Both the position numbers and the translations under genes were made by a program. This document shows, one piece after another, positions 1 to 11,153 of a stretch of 33,639 bases of DNA. Origin of the DNA: Thiobacillus sp. (GTDB lineage Bacteria; Pseudomonadota; Gammaproteobacteria; Burkholderiales; Thiobacillaceae); NCBI GenBank assembly GCA_019459705.1, contig JAIBFE010000215.1, positions 1 to 33,639 on the forward strand, given 5' to 3'. The notes beneath the pieces were generated by a model. The model was not told where the DNA came from and made no database searches. It worked only from the letters and a program-made list of their open reading frames with translations. The first letter of the stretch is position 1, and each line of letters starts with the position of its first letter.

Positions 1-527
1 TAGCCGCATATGGTCGCGGGCGGGGGGTTGGTGCGGTGCGCGGGGTCCGTCTCTTTTATCTCGCGCCGGGGGGTGTCCGCGCGCGCGTCGTGGTAGGCGC
101 GGATCATCGCCACCCCGGCGAATTCGCCGTGCGCGCCTGCCATCGGCGCCATCGACACGCCAGCCATGCCGGTCACGTCCTTCAGCATCTCCTGCAGCTC
201 GAACATGCTGGCGAGGAAGCCCTGTCCCGTCTCGTCCGGGCTCGCAGGATGGCGCGCCAGGAACTGCGGCAGCATCGCCAGCGAATTGCACGCGCGCGGG
301 TTGTACTTCATGGTGCACGAGCCGAGCGGATAGAACTGCGTGTCGATGGAGAAGTTGAGCTGGCTCAATCGCGTGTAGTGGCGTACCACATCGAGCTCGG
401 AGACTTCGGGCAGCGCCGGCGCATCCTTGCGTCTGAGCGCGGCGGGCAGGTCGTCGAGGCTGCCGCCGGCAGCGGGCAACTGGGCGGCGGCGGTGCGGCC
501 GGGGCGGGAATGGTCGAATATCAGCAT
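1..527 (-). CDS. gcvPB: Glycine dehydrogenase (decarboxylating) subunit 2, N-terminal part, truncated by window edge
   Basis: Minus-strand translation from ATG at 527: MLIFDHSRPGRTAAAQLPAAGG...RHYTRLSQLNFSIDTQFYPLGSCTMKYNPRACNSLAMLPQFLARHP..., typical of GcvPB. The + strand ORF 36..542 is its antisense. Confidence 0.9.
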   Translation of the reverse strand, partial: MLIFDHSRPGRTAAAQLPAAGGSLDDLPAALRRKDAPALPEVSELDVVRHYTRLSQLNFSIDTQFYPLGSCTMKYNPRACNSLAMLPQFLARHPASPDETGQGFLASMFELQEMLKDVTGMAGVSMAPMAGAHGEFAGVAMIRAYHDARADTPRREIKETDPAHRTNPPPATICG

Positions 528-532
528 GGTGG

Positions 533-642
533 TAGGGGCTAGGATCTAGGAATTAGGGGCTAGGGGGAGCTGGAGCCTAATTTAAGGTGCGCGGCGAAGC
601 CGCACTTTCCCTAAATCTTGGCCCCTAGCTCCTAGTCCCTCA
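533..642. repeat. Inverted TAGGRNY heptad repeat element, copy 1
   Basis: TAGGGGC TAGGATC TAGGAAT TAGGGGC TAGGGGG (533-567), core GCGGCGAAGCCGC, then rc heptads to the tpx stop. Confidence 0.85.
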
Positions 643-1128
643 CAAAACAGCCAGCGCGGCGTCGTAGTTCGGTTCCTGCTTGATTTCAGGCACCAGTTCG
701 GCGTGGAGCACCTTGTTGTTTTCGTCCAGCACGACCACGGCACGCGCGGTGATGCCGCAGAGCGGGCCGCTGGTAATGGCGACGCCGTAGTTCGTCATGA
801 ACTCGGCGCCGCGCATGGTCGACAGTGTGGTCACGTTGTTGGTGCTCTCGGCGCCGCAGAAGCGGCTCATCGCGAACGGCAGGTCGGCCGAGATAATCAG
901 CACGGCGGTGTTGCCGATGGCGGCGTCGTTGAATTTCTTGGTCGAGGTCGCACACACCGGGGTGTCGAGGCTGGGCACGATGTTGAGGATTTTTTTCTTG
1001 CCGGCGAAATCGGCCAGCGAAACGTCGGCCAGATCCTTGTTGACCAGCTTGAAGTCGGGCGCGGTGTCGCCGACCTTGGGAAACGTGCCTGCGACGTCGA
1101 TGGGGTTGCCGCCTAGAGTCACTGCCAT
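640..1128 (-). CDS. tpx: Thiol peroxidase (Tpx)
   Basis: [33 protein letters not shown]...[16 protein letters not shown], a Tpx-type peroxiredoxin motif. ORF trimmed to the internal ATG at 1128. Confidence 0.93.
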   Translation of the reverse strand: MAVTLGGNPIDVAGTFPKVGDTAPDFKLVNKDLADVSLADFAGKKKILNIVPSLDTPVCATSTKKFNDAAIGNTAVLIISADLPFAMSRFCGAESTNNVTTLSTMRGAEFMTNYGVAITSGPLCGITARAVVVLDENNKVLHAELVPEIKQEPNYDAALAVL

Positions 1129-1199
1129 GTTTGCTCTCCTTGAAAAATCAATCAAATGTCGGGTGCATCAACGATTGTGCCCGATTCGTTCCATGCCAA

Positions 1200-1484
1200 T
1201 TAACTGCTTTGCTGGTCATGGCGAGCCATGTGCTCGTCCAGATTCTCGCGCAGCATGGTTTCGTACTGGTTCAGAAAATACGCGATTGCGGATTCCTTCT
1301 CCACCATCAACTGTGCCTTGTTCTCGGCTGCCGCCGCGATGACGAAGGCATTGAAGCGCGAGGCCGCAAAGAGCGCAGCCGCGCTCACCCGACTGGGTTT
1401 CGTCTCATTCAGCTGGGTGTTGGCCAGCGCAATATACGCATCGGCCATGTCATAGAACTGCTTGTCGCGCTGCACGTCGCTCAT
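1200..1484 (-). CDS. DUF3144-like conserved hypothetical protein
   Basis: 94-aa ORF MSDVQRDKQFYDMADAYIALANTQLNE...FNAFVIAAAAENKAQLM; starts about 10 bp after the gcvPA stop. Confidence 0.75.
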   Translation of the reverse strand: MSDVQRDKQFYDMADAYIALANTQLNETKPSRVSAAALFAASRFNAFVIAAAAENKAQLMVEKESAIAYFLNQYETMLRENLDEHMARHDQQSS

Positions 1485-1493
1485 GCGGGTTCC

Positions 1494-2870
1494 TTAGCTC
1501 TTGTACGCGCACGGCGGCGCTTCGCGGCGCTTGGACAGGATACGTTCCAACTGTTGCGCGTAGTGATCGAGGTCGGCGGCGGTCTTGGTTTCGGTGACGC
1601 ACACCAGGATCGCCTGCCCGAGCTCGGGATACCAGCCGGAAATGTCCAGCCCGCCGAGGATGCCCTGCGCACGCAGCGCGCGCAGCACGGCCTTCGCGTT
1701 GTCGTTGAGCTTCAGCACCACTTCGTGGAAGTAGGGCGAGGCGAACGCGCGCGTGACGCCGGGAATCGTTGCCAGCTTGTCGGCCAGCGCCACGGTGTTG
1801 GCGTGGCTGTTGGATGCGACCTTGGCCAGACCCTGCGGCCCCAGCAGCGACATGTACTGTGTCGCCGCGGTGACCACCAGGCCCTGATTGGTACAGATGT
1901 TGGAGGTGGCCTTGGAGCGGCGGATGTGCTGCTCCCGTGCTTGTAATGTGAGTGCGAAGCCCGGCTTGCCGTCGAGGTCGACGGTGCGGCCGACGATGCG
2001 CCCCGGCATCTGCCGCACGAAGTCCTGGCGGCAGCACATGAAGCCGAAGTAGGGGCCGCCCGAGGCCATCGGTGCGCCGAGCGGCTGGCCTTCGCCGACT
2101 GCGATGTCGGCGCCTTTCGTTCCCCACTTGCCGGGCGCTTCCAGCACCGCCAGCGTGGTCGGGTTGACCAGCGCGATCGCCAGCGCGCCTTTGGCGTGCG
2201 CCCAGTCGGTCATGGCGTGCACGTCTTCCAGAACGCCTAATAAATTGGGCTGCGGAATGACGAGGCCGGCGAACGCGCCGGGGTCGGCCGGCAGCACCGT
2301 TTTTCCAGTAGCGGCGTCGTAGTCGAGTTCGACCAGTTCGATGCCCTGATTTTTTACGGTAGTGACGACCACGCTGCGGTAGATCGGATGCACGGTCTTC
2401 GGCACCAGCACGCGGCGCGAGGTCTTGTGCGAGCGGACCGCCATCAGCACCGCCTCGGCCAGCGCCGACGCGCCGTCGTACAGCGAGGCGTTCGACACGT
2501 CGAGTCCGGTCAGCCGCGTCATCATGGTCTGGTATTCGTAGATCAGCTGCAGCGTGCCCTGCGAGGCCTCGGCCTGATAGGGCGTGTAGGCGGAGTAGAA
2601 CTCGCCGCGCGTGGTGATCTGCCAGATCGCCGCCGGGATGTGGTGTTCGTAGACGCCGGCGCCGATAAAGTTGGACCAGAAGCCGTCCTGCGAGGCGCGT
2701 TCCTGCATCAGCCGCGCGACCGCCATTTCAGGCAGCCCGTCCGGCACATCCTTCAACTTGCCGGTCTTCAGCGCGGGCGGGATTTCGTCGAACAGCTCCT
2801 CGATGCTGGCCGCGCCAATGGCGCCGAGCATGGTGGAGACGTCTTCTTCAGTGTGGGGAATGAAGGGCAT
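1494..2870 (-). CDS. gcvPA: Glycine dehydrogenase (decarboxylating) subunit 1
   Basis: [35 protein letters not shown]...; 458 aa, typical GcvPA. Confidence 0.95.
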   Translation of the reverse strand: MPFIPHTEEDVSTMLGAIGAASIEELFDEIPPALKTGKLKDVPDGLPEMAVARLMQERASQDGFWSNFIGAGVYEHHIPAAIWQITTRGEFYSAYTPYQAEASQGTLQLIYEYQTMMTRLTGLDVSNASLYDGASALAEAVLMAVRSHKTSRRVLVPKTVHPIYRSVVVTTVKNQGIELVELDYDAATGKTVLPADPGAFAGLVIPQPNLLGVLEDVHAMTDWAHAKGALAIALVNPTTLAVLEAPGKWGTKGADIAVGEGQPLGAPMASGGPYFGFMCCRQDFVRQMPGRIVGRTVDLDGKPGFALTLQAREQHIRRSKATSNICTNQGLVVTAATQYMSLLGPQGLAKVASNSHANTVALADKLATIPGVTRAFASPYFHEVVLKLNDNAKAVLRALRAQGILGGLDISGWYPELGQAILVCVTETKTAADLDHYAQQLERILSKRREAPPCAYKS

Positions 2871-2877
2871 TTTGCTT

Positions 2878-2972
2878 TAGGGGCTAGGAATTAGGAGTTA
2901 GGGCAGGCGGGGCCGAATCAAGGGGCGCGATGACGCCGCACATTCCCTAAATCCCAGCCCCTAGATCCTCAG
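2878..2972. repeat. Inverted heptad repeat element, copy 2
   Basis: TAGGGGC TAGGAAT TAGGAGT TAGGGCA (2878-2905), GC core, CCCTAAATCCCAGCCCCTAGATCCTCA right arm. Confidence 0.85.
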
Positions 2973-3358
2973 TGTGCTTCGGATTCCACCAACTTCTGGT
3001 ACGCAGCGGCATCCAGCAGTTCGGCGACATCGCCGGCGTTGGCGACTTTCATCTTGAACATCCACGCGGCGTAGGCGTCCTTGTTCACCGACTCGGGGCT
3101 GGCTTCGACGTCCGCGTTGGCGGCGATGCCTTCGCCTGCGACCGGGGCGTAGACGTCGGAGGCGGCTTTGACCGATTCGACCACTGCGCACTCTTCGCCC
3201 TTGGCGAGGGTGCGGCCGGCAGCCGGGGTTTCGATGAACACCATGTCGCCGAGCAGATCCTGCGCGTGATGGGTGATGCCCACGGTCAGCGTGCCGTCGG
3301 CTTCGACGCGCACCCATTCGTGGCTGGGGGTGTATTTGAGGTCTGCGGGGATGGTCAT
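2969..3358 (-). CDS. gcvH: Glycine cleavage system H protein
   Basis: [45 protein letters not shown]...[18 protein letters not shown], with the lipoyl-lysine region. Confidence 0.96.
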   Translation of the reverse strand: MTIPADLKYTPSHEWVRVEADGTLTVGITHHAQDLLGDMVFIETPAAGRTLAKGEECAVVESVKAASDVYAPVAGEGIAANADVEASPESVNKDAYAAWMFKMKVANAGDVAELLDAAAYQKLVESEAH

Positions 3359-3366
3359 GGTTTCTC

Positions 3367-3470
3367 CAGGGTCTAGGAATTAGGAGTTAGGGGCTAGGGA
3401 AGCGAGTCATTCAGGAGGCGCGGCGAAGCCGCACATTCCCTGGATCCTGGCCCCGAGTCCCTGGCTCCTC
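3367..3470. repeat. Inverted heptad repeat element, copy 3
   Basis: CAGGGTC TAGGAAT TAGGAGT TAGGGGC TAGGGAA (3367-3401), core GCGGCGAAGCCGC, diverged right arm. Confidence 0.85.
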
Positions 3471-3476
3471 AAAAAA

Positions 3477-4556
3477 TCAAATCAATACCTTGCCGTTGCG
3501 CACGAACGGATATTTCACTACTTTGGCTTTCAGCTTCTTGTCGCGGATCTCGACTTCGACTTCCTCGCCCGGGGCGATGCCGAGGGGGATGCGGGCGAGT
3601 GCGATCGATTGCTGCATCGTAGGCGAAAACGTGCCGGAGGTGATTTCGCCGTTGCCATTCTTGGTGTGGATTTTCTGGTGACTGCGCAGCACGCCCTTGT
3701 CCAGCAGGATCAGGCCGGCTAGCTGCTTCGTCACTTCGCTCGCTTCGAGCGCCTTGCGGCCGACGAAGTCGCGCTCGGTCTTCAGGTCCACGGTCCAGGC
3801 GAGGCCGGATTCCAGCGGGCTGGTGGTCTCGTCCATGTCCTGACCGTAGAGGTTCATCCCGGCTTCCAGCCGCAGGGTGTCGCGTGCGCCGAGGCCGATC
3901 GGCTTGCCGCCGGCCTCCATCAGCGCCTTCCAGAAGAAAGGTGCCGACTTTGCCAGCACCATCACATCGAAGCCGTCCTCGCCGGTATACCCCGTTCTTG
4001 CGATGAACATTTCGCCCATGGCGGCGGCGTTGAAGGGCTTGAGGGTGGCCGTGATCTGGTCGACGCCGGGCAGTGCCTCGTTCAGCGCCTGGGTGGCGTT
4101 CGGGCCCTGGATCGCGATCATTGCCAGATCGCGGCGCGGGGTGAGGGTGAGGCCCATGCCCCAGCCGGCGTTCATTTTTTCCATCCACGCGAGGTCTTTT
4201 TCTGCAGTGCCGGCGTTGACCACCAGGCGGAACCAGGATTCGTCCATGAAATAGATGATGAGGTCGTCGATGACGCCGCCGGCTTCGTTCAGCATGCAGG
4301 AATACAGCGCCTTGCCGGACACCTGCAGCTTGTCGACGTTGTTCGCCACCAGTCGGCGCAGGAAGGCGCGCACGTTGGCGCCCCTGATGTCGAGCGGCAG
4401 CATGTGAGAGACGTCGAACAGGCCGCAGCCGGAACGCACGGTGTGGTGTTCCTCGATCTGCGAGCCGTAGTTGACCGGCATGTCCCAGCCGCCGAAATCG
4501 ACCATTTTGGCGCCGAGTTCGCGGTGGGTGGCGTTGAGCGGAGTCTGTTTGAGCAT
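3477..4556 (-). CDS. gcvT: Aminomethyltransferase (glycine cleavage T protein)
   Basis: [52 protein letters not shown]... Confidence 0.96.
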   Translation of the reverse strand: MLKQTPLNATHRELGAKMVDFGGWDMPVNYGSQIEEHHTVRSGCGLFDVSHMLPLDIRGANVRAFLRRLVANNVDKLQVSGKALYSCMLNEAGGVIDDLIIYFMDESWFRLVVNAGTAEKDLAWMEKMNAGWGMGLTLTPRRDLAMIAIQGPNATQALNEALPGVDQITATLKPFNAAAMGEMFIARTGYTGEDGFDVMVLAKSAPFFWKALMEAGGKPIGLGARDTLRLEAGMNLYGQDMDETTSPLESGLAWTVDLKTERDFVGRKALEASEVTKQLAGLILLDKGVLRSHQKIHTKNGNGEITSGTFSPTMQQSIALARIPLGIAPGEEVEVEIRDKKLKAKVVKYPFVRNGKVLI

Positions 4557-4570
4557 GTCGAGTCACCAAA

Positions 4571-4605
4571 AATAAAAAAGGGTGAAGCGAGGATTCGCTT
4601 CACCC
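4571..4605 (-). terminator. Intrinsic terminator between glycine riboswitch and gcvT (riboswitch expression platform)
   Basis: Minus strand GGGTGAAGCGA-atcc-TCGCTTCACCC-TTTTTTATTTTT: perfect 11-bp stem with U tract, 15-25 bp before the gcvT start. Confidence 0.85.
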
Positions 4606-4815
4606 CACGGTCCTTGGGAACTGAGAGATTACGGCGCACTGAGTTGAATCAAACCAGCGCGCCGCTGCCCCTTCGGTGGCGATCGTGCGACCGCGCTCTC
4701 CAGAGTGTTTTCCCAGGATATTTGCCTGGGTGTTGCGGTCCTTTTGCCTGAGCGATTCCGGGTGAATTGCGCCTTCGGCGGCGTGCGGTGCACGCGCTCT
4801 CCCGCAACGGGAAGG
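4606..4815 (-). promoter_or_regulatory. Tandem glycine riboswitch
   Basis: Two aptamer-like units on the minus strand: CGGGAGAGCGCG...CCGCCGAAGGCGCAA...CGCTCAGGCAAAAGGACCGCAAC and CTCTGGAGAGCGCG...CACCGAAGGGGCAGCGGC...CTCTCAGTTCCCAAGGACCGTGGGG, immediately upstream of gcvT. Confidence 0.93.
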
Positions 4816-4860
4816 CGAACTATACCGAAGAAGCGTCAGGCCGACCAGCCTGGCGGCGAC

Positions 4861-5913
4861 TCAGTAGGTTAGTTGCATGTCGAAGCCCATGGGGGCCAGG
4901 TCACGCACCGTCAGCGGCAGGCTTAAGGGTTGTTCGCTGCGAGGGGGGATGCCGGCGGCAATACGCTGAGCGTCACCGAGGTATTCGCTGGGTGCAAAGC
5001 TGCGACGAGCCAGAGGGCGATTGCGCTGGTCGGTGAGGGTCAGCACGAGTACGGGCCAGGCCTGGGCATGGCCCGCCCGGTTGCCGAGGGTGAGGGTGAG
5101 CTTCAGGCGACCGCTGGCTTCGGTTTCCAGGTCGGAACCGACGACCTGCAGCAAGCCCAGGTTTTTTGGCAGGGAGAGCGTGCATCCCAGCACGGCACAG
5201 GCCTGCTCGAATGCCGGGCGGGCGTGCGGCAGCCGGCTGACCAGGGTGTCGCGCAGGAAATAGGTGGTTTGCGCAAGCAGCAGCGCCAGCAGCAGTGCGC
5301 TGGCCATGGCCCATACCCAGGGTTGTGTACGTCGCGCCCAGGGCTTGAAGCGGCGCGGTGCAGCCGGGGCGCGGGCCGTGCCGGGCATGGGGGCCGCATA
5401 TTCGATGCGTGTGGCAGGCAGGGGCGCTGCAACGGGCGCGGCCGGTGTGGCTGGGTATGCGGGTGTAACCGGCACGGAAGAATAGGCAGGCGCAGCGGGC
5501 GCCGATGGGTATGTCGAAGGAGCGGGATATATCTGCGGCAGCGGGCCGAGATCTTCCGACACCGGAATATCGGGGTCGATGAGAATGATCGAGGGCAAAT
5601 CGAGTGGCTCCTCGCGCTGGGCGATGCCGCGCGGGATGTCGGCAGGCGTGCTGTCCTCCTCAGGGGGGGGGGCCTCGGCCAGGGCGGTATCCGGAAGGGG
5701 CGCCGGCACGGTTTCCGGCAAAGGGGACGCTTCGGCAGGAACAGGTTCGGCTACCGCAGGAAGCGGCGATCCGTCTTCCATGAGCAAACTCAGGCGCGCA
5801 TCGAACGCCGCGCCACACACGCTGCATTGCACCCAGCCCTGCGCGGCGTCGAGCTGATCCGCTCCGAGGCGAAACACGCTCGCGCATTGAGGGCAGGTGG
5901 TGCGGTAGTTCAC
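4861..5913 (-). CDS. Zinc-ribbon / DUF3426 domain membrane protein
   Basis: N-terminal MNYRTTCPQCASVFRLGADQLDAAQGWVQCSVCGAAFDA (MJ0042-type zinc finger), proline-rich linker, TM segment, DUF3426-like C-terminus. Confidence 0.85.
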   Translation of the reverse strand: MNYRTTCPQCASVFRLGADQLDAAQGWVQCSVCGAAFDARLSLLMEDGSPLPAVAEPVPAEASPLPETVPAPLPDTALAEAPPPEEDSTPADIPRGIAQREEPLDLPSIILIDPDIPVSEDLGPLPQIYPAPSTYPSAPAAPAYSSVPVTPAYPATPAAPVAAPLPATRIEYAAPMPGTARAPAAPRRFKPWARRTQPWVWAMASALLLALLLAQTTYFLRDTLVSRLPHARPAFEQACAVLGCTLSLPKNLGLLQVVGSDLETEASGRLKLTLTLGNRAGHAQAWPVLVLTLTDQRNRPLARRSFAPSEYLGDAQRIAAGIPPRSEQPLSLPLTVRDLAPMGFDMQLTY

Positions 5914-6800
5914 TGCTTGACGCCTGCCAGGCGCACCCAGCCCTCGTCGATTGCGGGCGGATCAAAGACAAACCAGGTGCGGTAAACCGCCATCACGTCC
6001 TCGGCCTGCTCGGCCAGAATGCCGGACAGCACCAGTTGCCCGCCCGCCCGCACCCGCCCGGCCAGCAGTGGTGCCATGCCCTTGAGCGGATTGGTGAGGA
6101 TGTTGGCGACGACGACGTCGTACTGACCCGGCGCGAGTTCGCCGGGCAGGCAAAAATGCGCAGCCACGCCGTTCAGGTCGGCGTTGTCGCGCGAGGCGGT
6201 CACTGCCTGCGCGTCGATATCGACGCCGTCGACGTCTGCCGCGCCGAGCTTGACGGCGGCGATGGCGAGGATGCCGGAGCCGCAACCGTAATCGAGCAGG
6301 GTTTCGCCGCCCTTGATATGGGCGTCGAGCCAGCGCAGGCACAGCCGCGTGGTGGGATGGCTGCCGGTGCCGAAGGCCAGGCCGGGGTCGAGCTTGAGGT
6401 TGATCGCGCTGCTGTCGGGCGCATCGTGCCAGGTCGGCACGATCCACAGGCGCGGCGAGATCGGGATGGGATCGAACTGCGACTGGGTGAGACGTACCCA
6501 GTCCTGCTCGGCCACGGTTTCGACCGTGTATTCGGTGGGGGCGGGAATGCCCGCCTGTTTCGCCGCGGCGGCCAGTGTCGCCGCCACGTCAGCGCTCTCT
6601 TCCAGCAGCACCACCGCGATGCTGTGCGGCCACAGTTCTGCAGTCGGGTGATCCGGTTCGCCGAACAGCGGAGTTTCGTCCACCGTGCCGGCGTCGGCGT
6701 CTTCCAGCGACACCGACAGCGCACCCACGTCCATCAAAGCATCGGACAATGACTCGGCCTGTTTGGAGTCGACGAGGATGCGAACGGATTGCCAGGACAT
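5910..6800 (-). CDS. prmA: Ribosomal protein L11 methyltransferase
   Basis: MSWQSVRILVDSKQAESLSDALMDVGALSVSLEDADAGT...LLDYGCGSGILAIAAVKLGA; 4-bp overlap with the downstream zinc-ribbon gene. Confidence 0.95.
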   Translation of the reverse strand: MSWQSVRILVDSKQAESLSDALMDVGALSVSLEDADAGTVDETPLFGEPDHPTAELWPHSIAVVLLEESADVAATLAAAAKQAGIPAPTEYTVETVAEQDWVRLTQSQFDPIPISPRLWIVPTWHDAPDSSAINLKLDPGLAFGTGSHPTTRLCLRWLDAHIKGGETLLDYGCGSGILAIAAVKLGAADVDGVDIDAQAVTASRDNADLNGVAAHFCLPGELAPGQYDVVVANILTNPLKGMAPLLAGRVRAGGQLVLSGILAEQAEDVMAVYRTWFVFDPPAIDEGWVRLAGVKQ

Positions 6801-6805
6801 TTTTT

Positions 6806-6933
6806 AGGAGATGGGAGCTAGGGGCTAGGATTTAGGGGCTGGGAGCTAGGGGCTTGGTTTCGGGCACCAGTTTTAAACATACGCGGCCAATGGCCGCCCA
6901 TTTCCCCAGCCCCTAATTCCTCGTTCCTGATTC

Positions 6934-6937
<4 letters not shown>
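6806..6937. repeat. Inverted heptad repeat element, copy 4
   Basis: TAGGAGA TGGGAGC TAGGGGC TAGGATT TAGGGGC TGGGAGC TAGGGGC (6806-6854), core GCGGCCAATGGCCGC, right arm CCCCTAATTCCTCGTTCCTGATTCCTAACC. Confidence 0.85.
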
Positions 6938-8286
<1,349 letters not shown>

Positions 8287-8293
8287 GGTTTTT

Positions 8294-8394
8294 GAGGGGC
8301 GAGGGGCTGGGATTTAGAGACTAGGGGCGGTCACGCTGCGCGCGGCCATTTTCCCTGGCTCCTGGTTCCTAGCTTCTAGCCCCTAGACTCCTCA
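8294..8394. repeat. Inverted heptad repeat element, copy 5
   Basis: GAGGGGC GAGGGGC TGGGATT TAGAGAC TAGGGGC (8294-8328), GC core, right arm CCTGGCTCCTGGTTCCTAGCTTCTAGCCCCTAGACTCCTCA. Confidence 0.85.
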
Positions 8395-8841
8395 GGCAAT
8401 CACAAACAGCGGCTCGCCGTACTCAACCGGCTGGCCGTTTTCGACCAGGATGGCCTTGATGACGCCGCCCTGGTCCGATTCGATTTCGTTCAGGAGCTTC
8501 ATCGCCTCGATGATGCACAGCGTATCGCCGGCATTGACGCTCTGGCCGACTTCGGCAAAGTTTTTCGAGCCGGGTGCCGGGGCGCGGTAGAAAGTGCCGA
8601 CCATGGGCGAACGTACGATGTGTCCTTCGGGCACGGCGTCTTCTGCCGGAGCGGCCGCAACCGGCGCCGCAATGGCCGGGGCGGCGGCATGCATCATCTG
8701 CGGGGCGTGGTGCATCATCATCGGCGTGCCCGCAATGCTCTTGGCGATGCGGACTTTTTCCTCGCCTTCGGTGATTTCCAGCTCGGCGATGCCGGAGGCT
8801 TCGACCAGGTCAATGAGCTTTTTCAGTTTTCTGAGATCCAT
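8392..8841 (-). CDS. accB: Biotin carboxyl carrier protein of acetyl-CoA carboxylase
   Basis: [32 protein letters not shown]...[13 protein letters not shown], biotinylation motif. Start at 8841; the longer ORF extends into aroQ. Confidence 0.96.
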   Translation of the reverse strand: MDLRKLKKLIDLVEASGIAELEITEGEEKVRIAKSIAGTPMMMHHAPQMMHAAAPAIAAPVAAAPAEDAVPEGHIVRSPMVGTFYRAPAPGSKNFAEVGQSVNAGDTLCIIEAMKLLNEIESDQGGVIKAILVENGQPVEYGEPLFVIA

Positions 8842-9340
8842 GGGAGGTCCTGTTTTGGAGGTGGCGCAAGGCGAATTCCAGCGCCAGTTCGTAGCCGTGC
8901 GCGCCCAGTCCGGACACCACGCCGACCGCGAGGTCGGAAAAATACGAGTGATGGCGGAAGGCTTCGCGCGCGTAGATGTTGGAAAGGTGTACTTCGACGA
9001 ACGGGATGGCGGTGGCTGCCAAAGCGTCGCGCAGGGCGACGCTGGTGTGGGTGTAGCCCGCCGGGTTGATGACAATGAAGTCGACGTGGTCGCGCGCAGC
9101 CTGGTGGATGCGGTCGATCAGGGCGCCTTCGTGGTTGTGCTGAAAGGTTTCGACCTGGGCGCCGGCGGTTTCTCCGCGGCTGACCAGCGCACGGTTGATG
9201 TCCTCAAGTGTGGCGAGGCCGTAATGCTTGGGCTCGCGGCTGCCCAGTAAATTGAGGTTGGGGCCGTGCAAAACCAGCACGTGGGGGTGCAGACTGGGGA
9301 CCGATTTGGCCGCGGCGCGGCTGGTTCGTTTAGTCGTCAT
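8810..9340 (-). CDS. aroQ: 3-dehydroquinate dehydratase, type II
   Basis: [21 protein letters not shown]...[20 protein letters not shown]; start set at MTTKRTSR (9340). Confidence 0.93.
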   Translation of the reverse strand: MTTKRTSRAAAKSVPSLHPHVLVLHGPNLNLLGSREPKHYGLATLEDINRALVSRGETAGAQVETFQHNHEGALIDRIHQAARDHVDFIVINPAGYTHTSVALRDALAATAIPFVEVHLSNIYAREAFRHHSYFSDLAVGVVSGLGAHGYELALEFALRHLQNRTSHGSQKTEKAH

Positions 9341-9398
9341 GGCGGCGAGTTTGCCGTAAATGAGGGTAAATTGTCCAGATATTGACGCTAAATCGCAA

Positions 9399-9941
9399 CT
9401 ATGCGCCAATTTTCCGCAAGGTGGCTTCAAGCGTCGCGCGCGGCAGCCGCCCCAGGTGGCTCAGCACGAGGTTGCCGTCGCGATCGAGCACGATCGTGTA
9501 GGGGAGGGCCCCGCTCGGGTTACCGAGTTGGCGCGCCAGGCGGTGGGCGGCGCCCTCGCCGATCAGGATCGGATAGCTGACCGGCATTGTCCGCAAAAAT
9601 TGCGACACGCTGGCCGGGTTGTCGATGGCGATGCCGACGAATTCGATTCCGTCGGGCTGGAATTGCCTGCGCAGGGCATCAAAGTCCGGCATTTCCTCGC
9701 GGCACGGCGTACACCAGCTGGCCCAGAAATTCAGTACCACCACCTGCCCGCGCCACTGTGACAGCGGCTGTTCGTGTCCCCGAACATCCGGAAAACCGAG
9801 TTGCCATAGCGCGGCGACTGCGGGTGCGGCAGGCGCTTGCGGCGCATAGCGCATCTGCGCCAGCCAGATTCCCGCCGCCAGTGCAGCCAGCGCAAGGGGT
9901 GCGAGATAAAGCCATTTTTTCTGCATGGGGGCGGTCAGCAT
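9399..9941 (-). CDS. TlpA/ResA-family thiol-disulfide oxidoreductase
   Basis: N-terminal TM plus [27 protein letters not shown] (CxxC thioredoxin fold). Confidence 0.9.
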   Translation of the reverse strand: MLTAPMQKKWLYLAPLALAALAAGIWLAQMRYAPQAPAAPAVAALWQLGFPDVRGHEQPLSQWRGQVVVLNFWASWCTPCREEMPDFDALRRQFQPDGIEFVGIAIDNPASVSQFLRTMPVSYPILIGEGAAHRLARQLGNPSGALPYTIVLDRDGNLVLSHLGRLPRATLEATLRKIGA

Positions 9942-9998
9942 GGGTCGGGGAGGCAGGTTTCACGAAATTGTCCGGCATCCTGCCGCCCCGATGCCTGC

Positions 9999-11138
9999 TT
10001 ACAGCGTGCCGTAGGAGTGCAGCCCCGACAGTAAAATGTTCACGCCGATGAAGGCGAAGGTGGTGACGAACAGGCCGACCACTGCCCACCACGCCAGCAT
10101 GGGGCCACGCAGGCCCTTGACCAGACGGATGTGCAGCCAGGCCGCGTAGTTCAGCCACACGATCAGCGCCCAGGTCTCCTTCGGATCCCATGACCAGTAG
10201 CCGCCCCAGGCCTCGGCTGCCCACATCGCGCCGAGGATGGTGGCGATGGTGAAAAAGGCGAAGCCGACCGCGATGGTCTTGTACATGACGTCGTCGAGCA
10301 CTTCCAGCTTGGGCAGGCGGCTGGCGAGGATGCCGCGTGATGCCAGCAGGTAGGCACCGCCGAGCATGGCGGCGATGGAGAACGCGCCATAGCCGACGAA
10401 GTTGGCCGGCACGTGCAGTTTCATCCACCAGGATTTGAGCGCCGGCACCAGCGGCTGGATTTCGTGCGCGCCGCGGTCGAAGGTGTACCAGAGGATGAAG
10501 CCGACCGCCGCCGAGATCACCAGCAACACGAAGGCGCCCATCTGGCGGGCCTGGTAGCGTGCTTCGTAATACAGATACATCATCGCGGTGATCAGGCAGA
10601 ACAGTACGAACACTTCGTACAGATTGGACACCGGGATGTGGCCGACGTCGGCGCCGATCAGGTAGGACTCGTACCAGCGCACCATCAGGCCGATGAAGCC
10701 CATGGCCACGGCAGACCAGGTCAGCGTGCTGCCGCTTTTCAGCATGAAATCGGAGCGCGCCAGCAGGCCAGCCCAGTAGGCCAGCGTGGCCAGTCCGAAC
10801 AGCGCGCACATCCACATGATCGCGGCCTGGCTGGAAATCAGGTATTTGAGGAAGAAGGCCTCTTCCATGCGCGCCAGATTGCCCTGATACTGGCTGAAGG
10901 CGAACAGGCTGATCGCGCCGACCACCAGGAACAGCGGACGGAACGGTTTCCAGAACCAGCCGAACACCGCCAGCGACGGGATCACCGCCAGCAGAATGGC
11001 TTTTTCATAGATGTCCATGTAGTCGCCGAAGCGCGACAGGGCAAACAGGGCACCCGTCGCGACGATGGCGGCGAACAGCCAGTCGAACCAAGACAGGCGT
11101 TTCAACAGCGGGGCGGGTTGATTGAGGGCGAGTTCCAT
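9999..11138 (-). CDS. ccsA: Cytochrome c biogenesis protein CcsA/CcsB (ResC-like)
   Basis: Multi-TM protein with [31 protein letters not shown]-type WWD motif (here [18 protein letters not shown]). Confidence 0.92.
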   Translation of the reverse strand: [379 protein letters not shown]

Positions 11139-11153
11139 GATTGAGCCTCCGGT

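Noticed and set aside
36-542. 168-aa plus-strand ORF
   Set aside because: Antisense to gcvPB; composition (Arg/His/Gly rich) is typical of shadow ORFs in GC-rich DNA.
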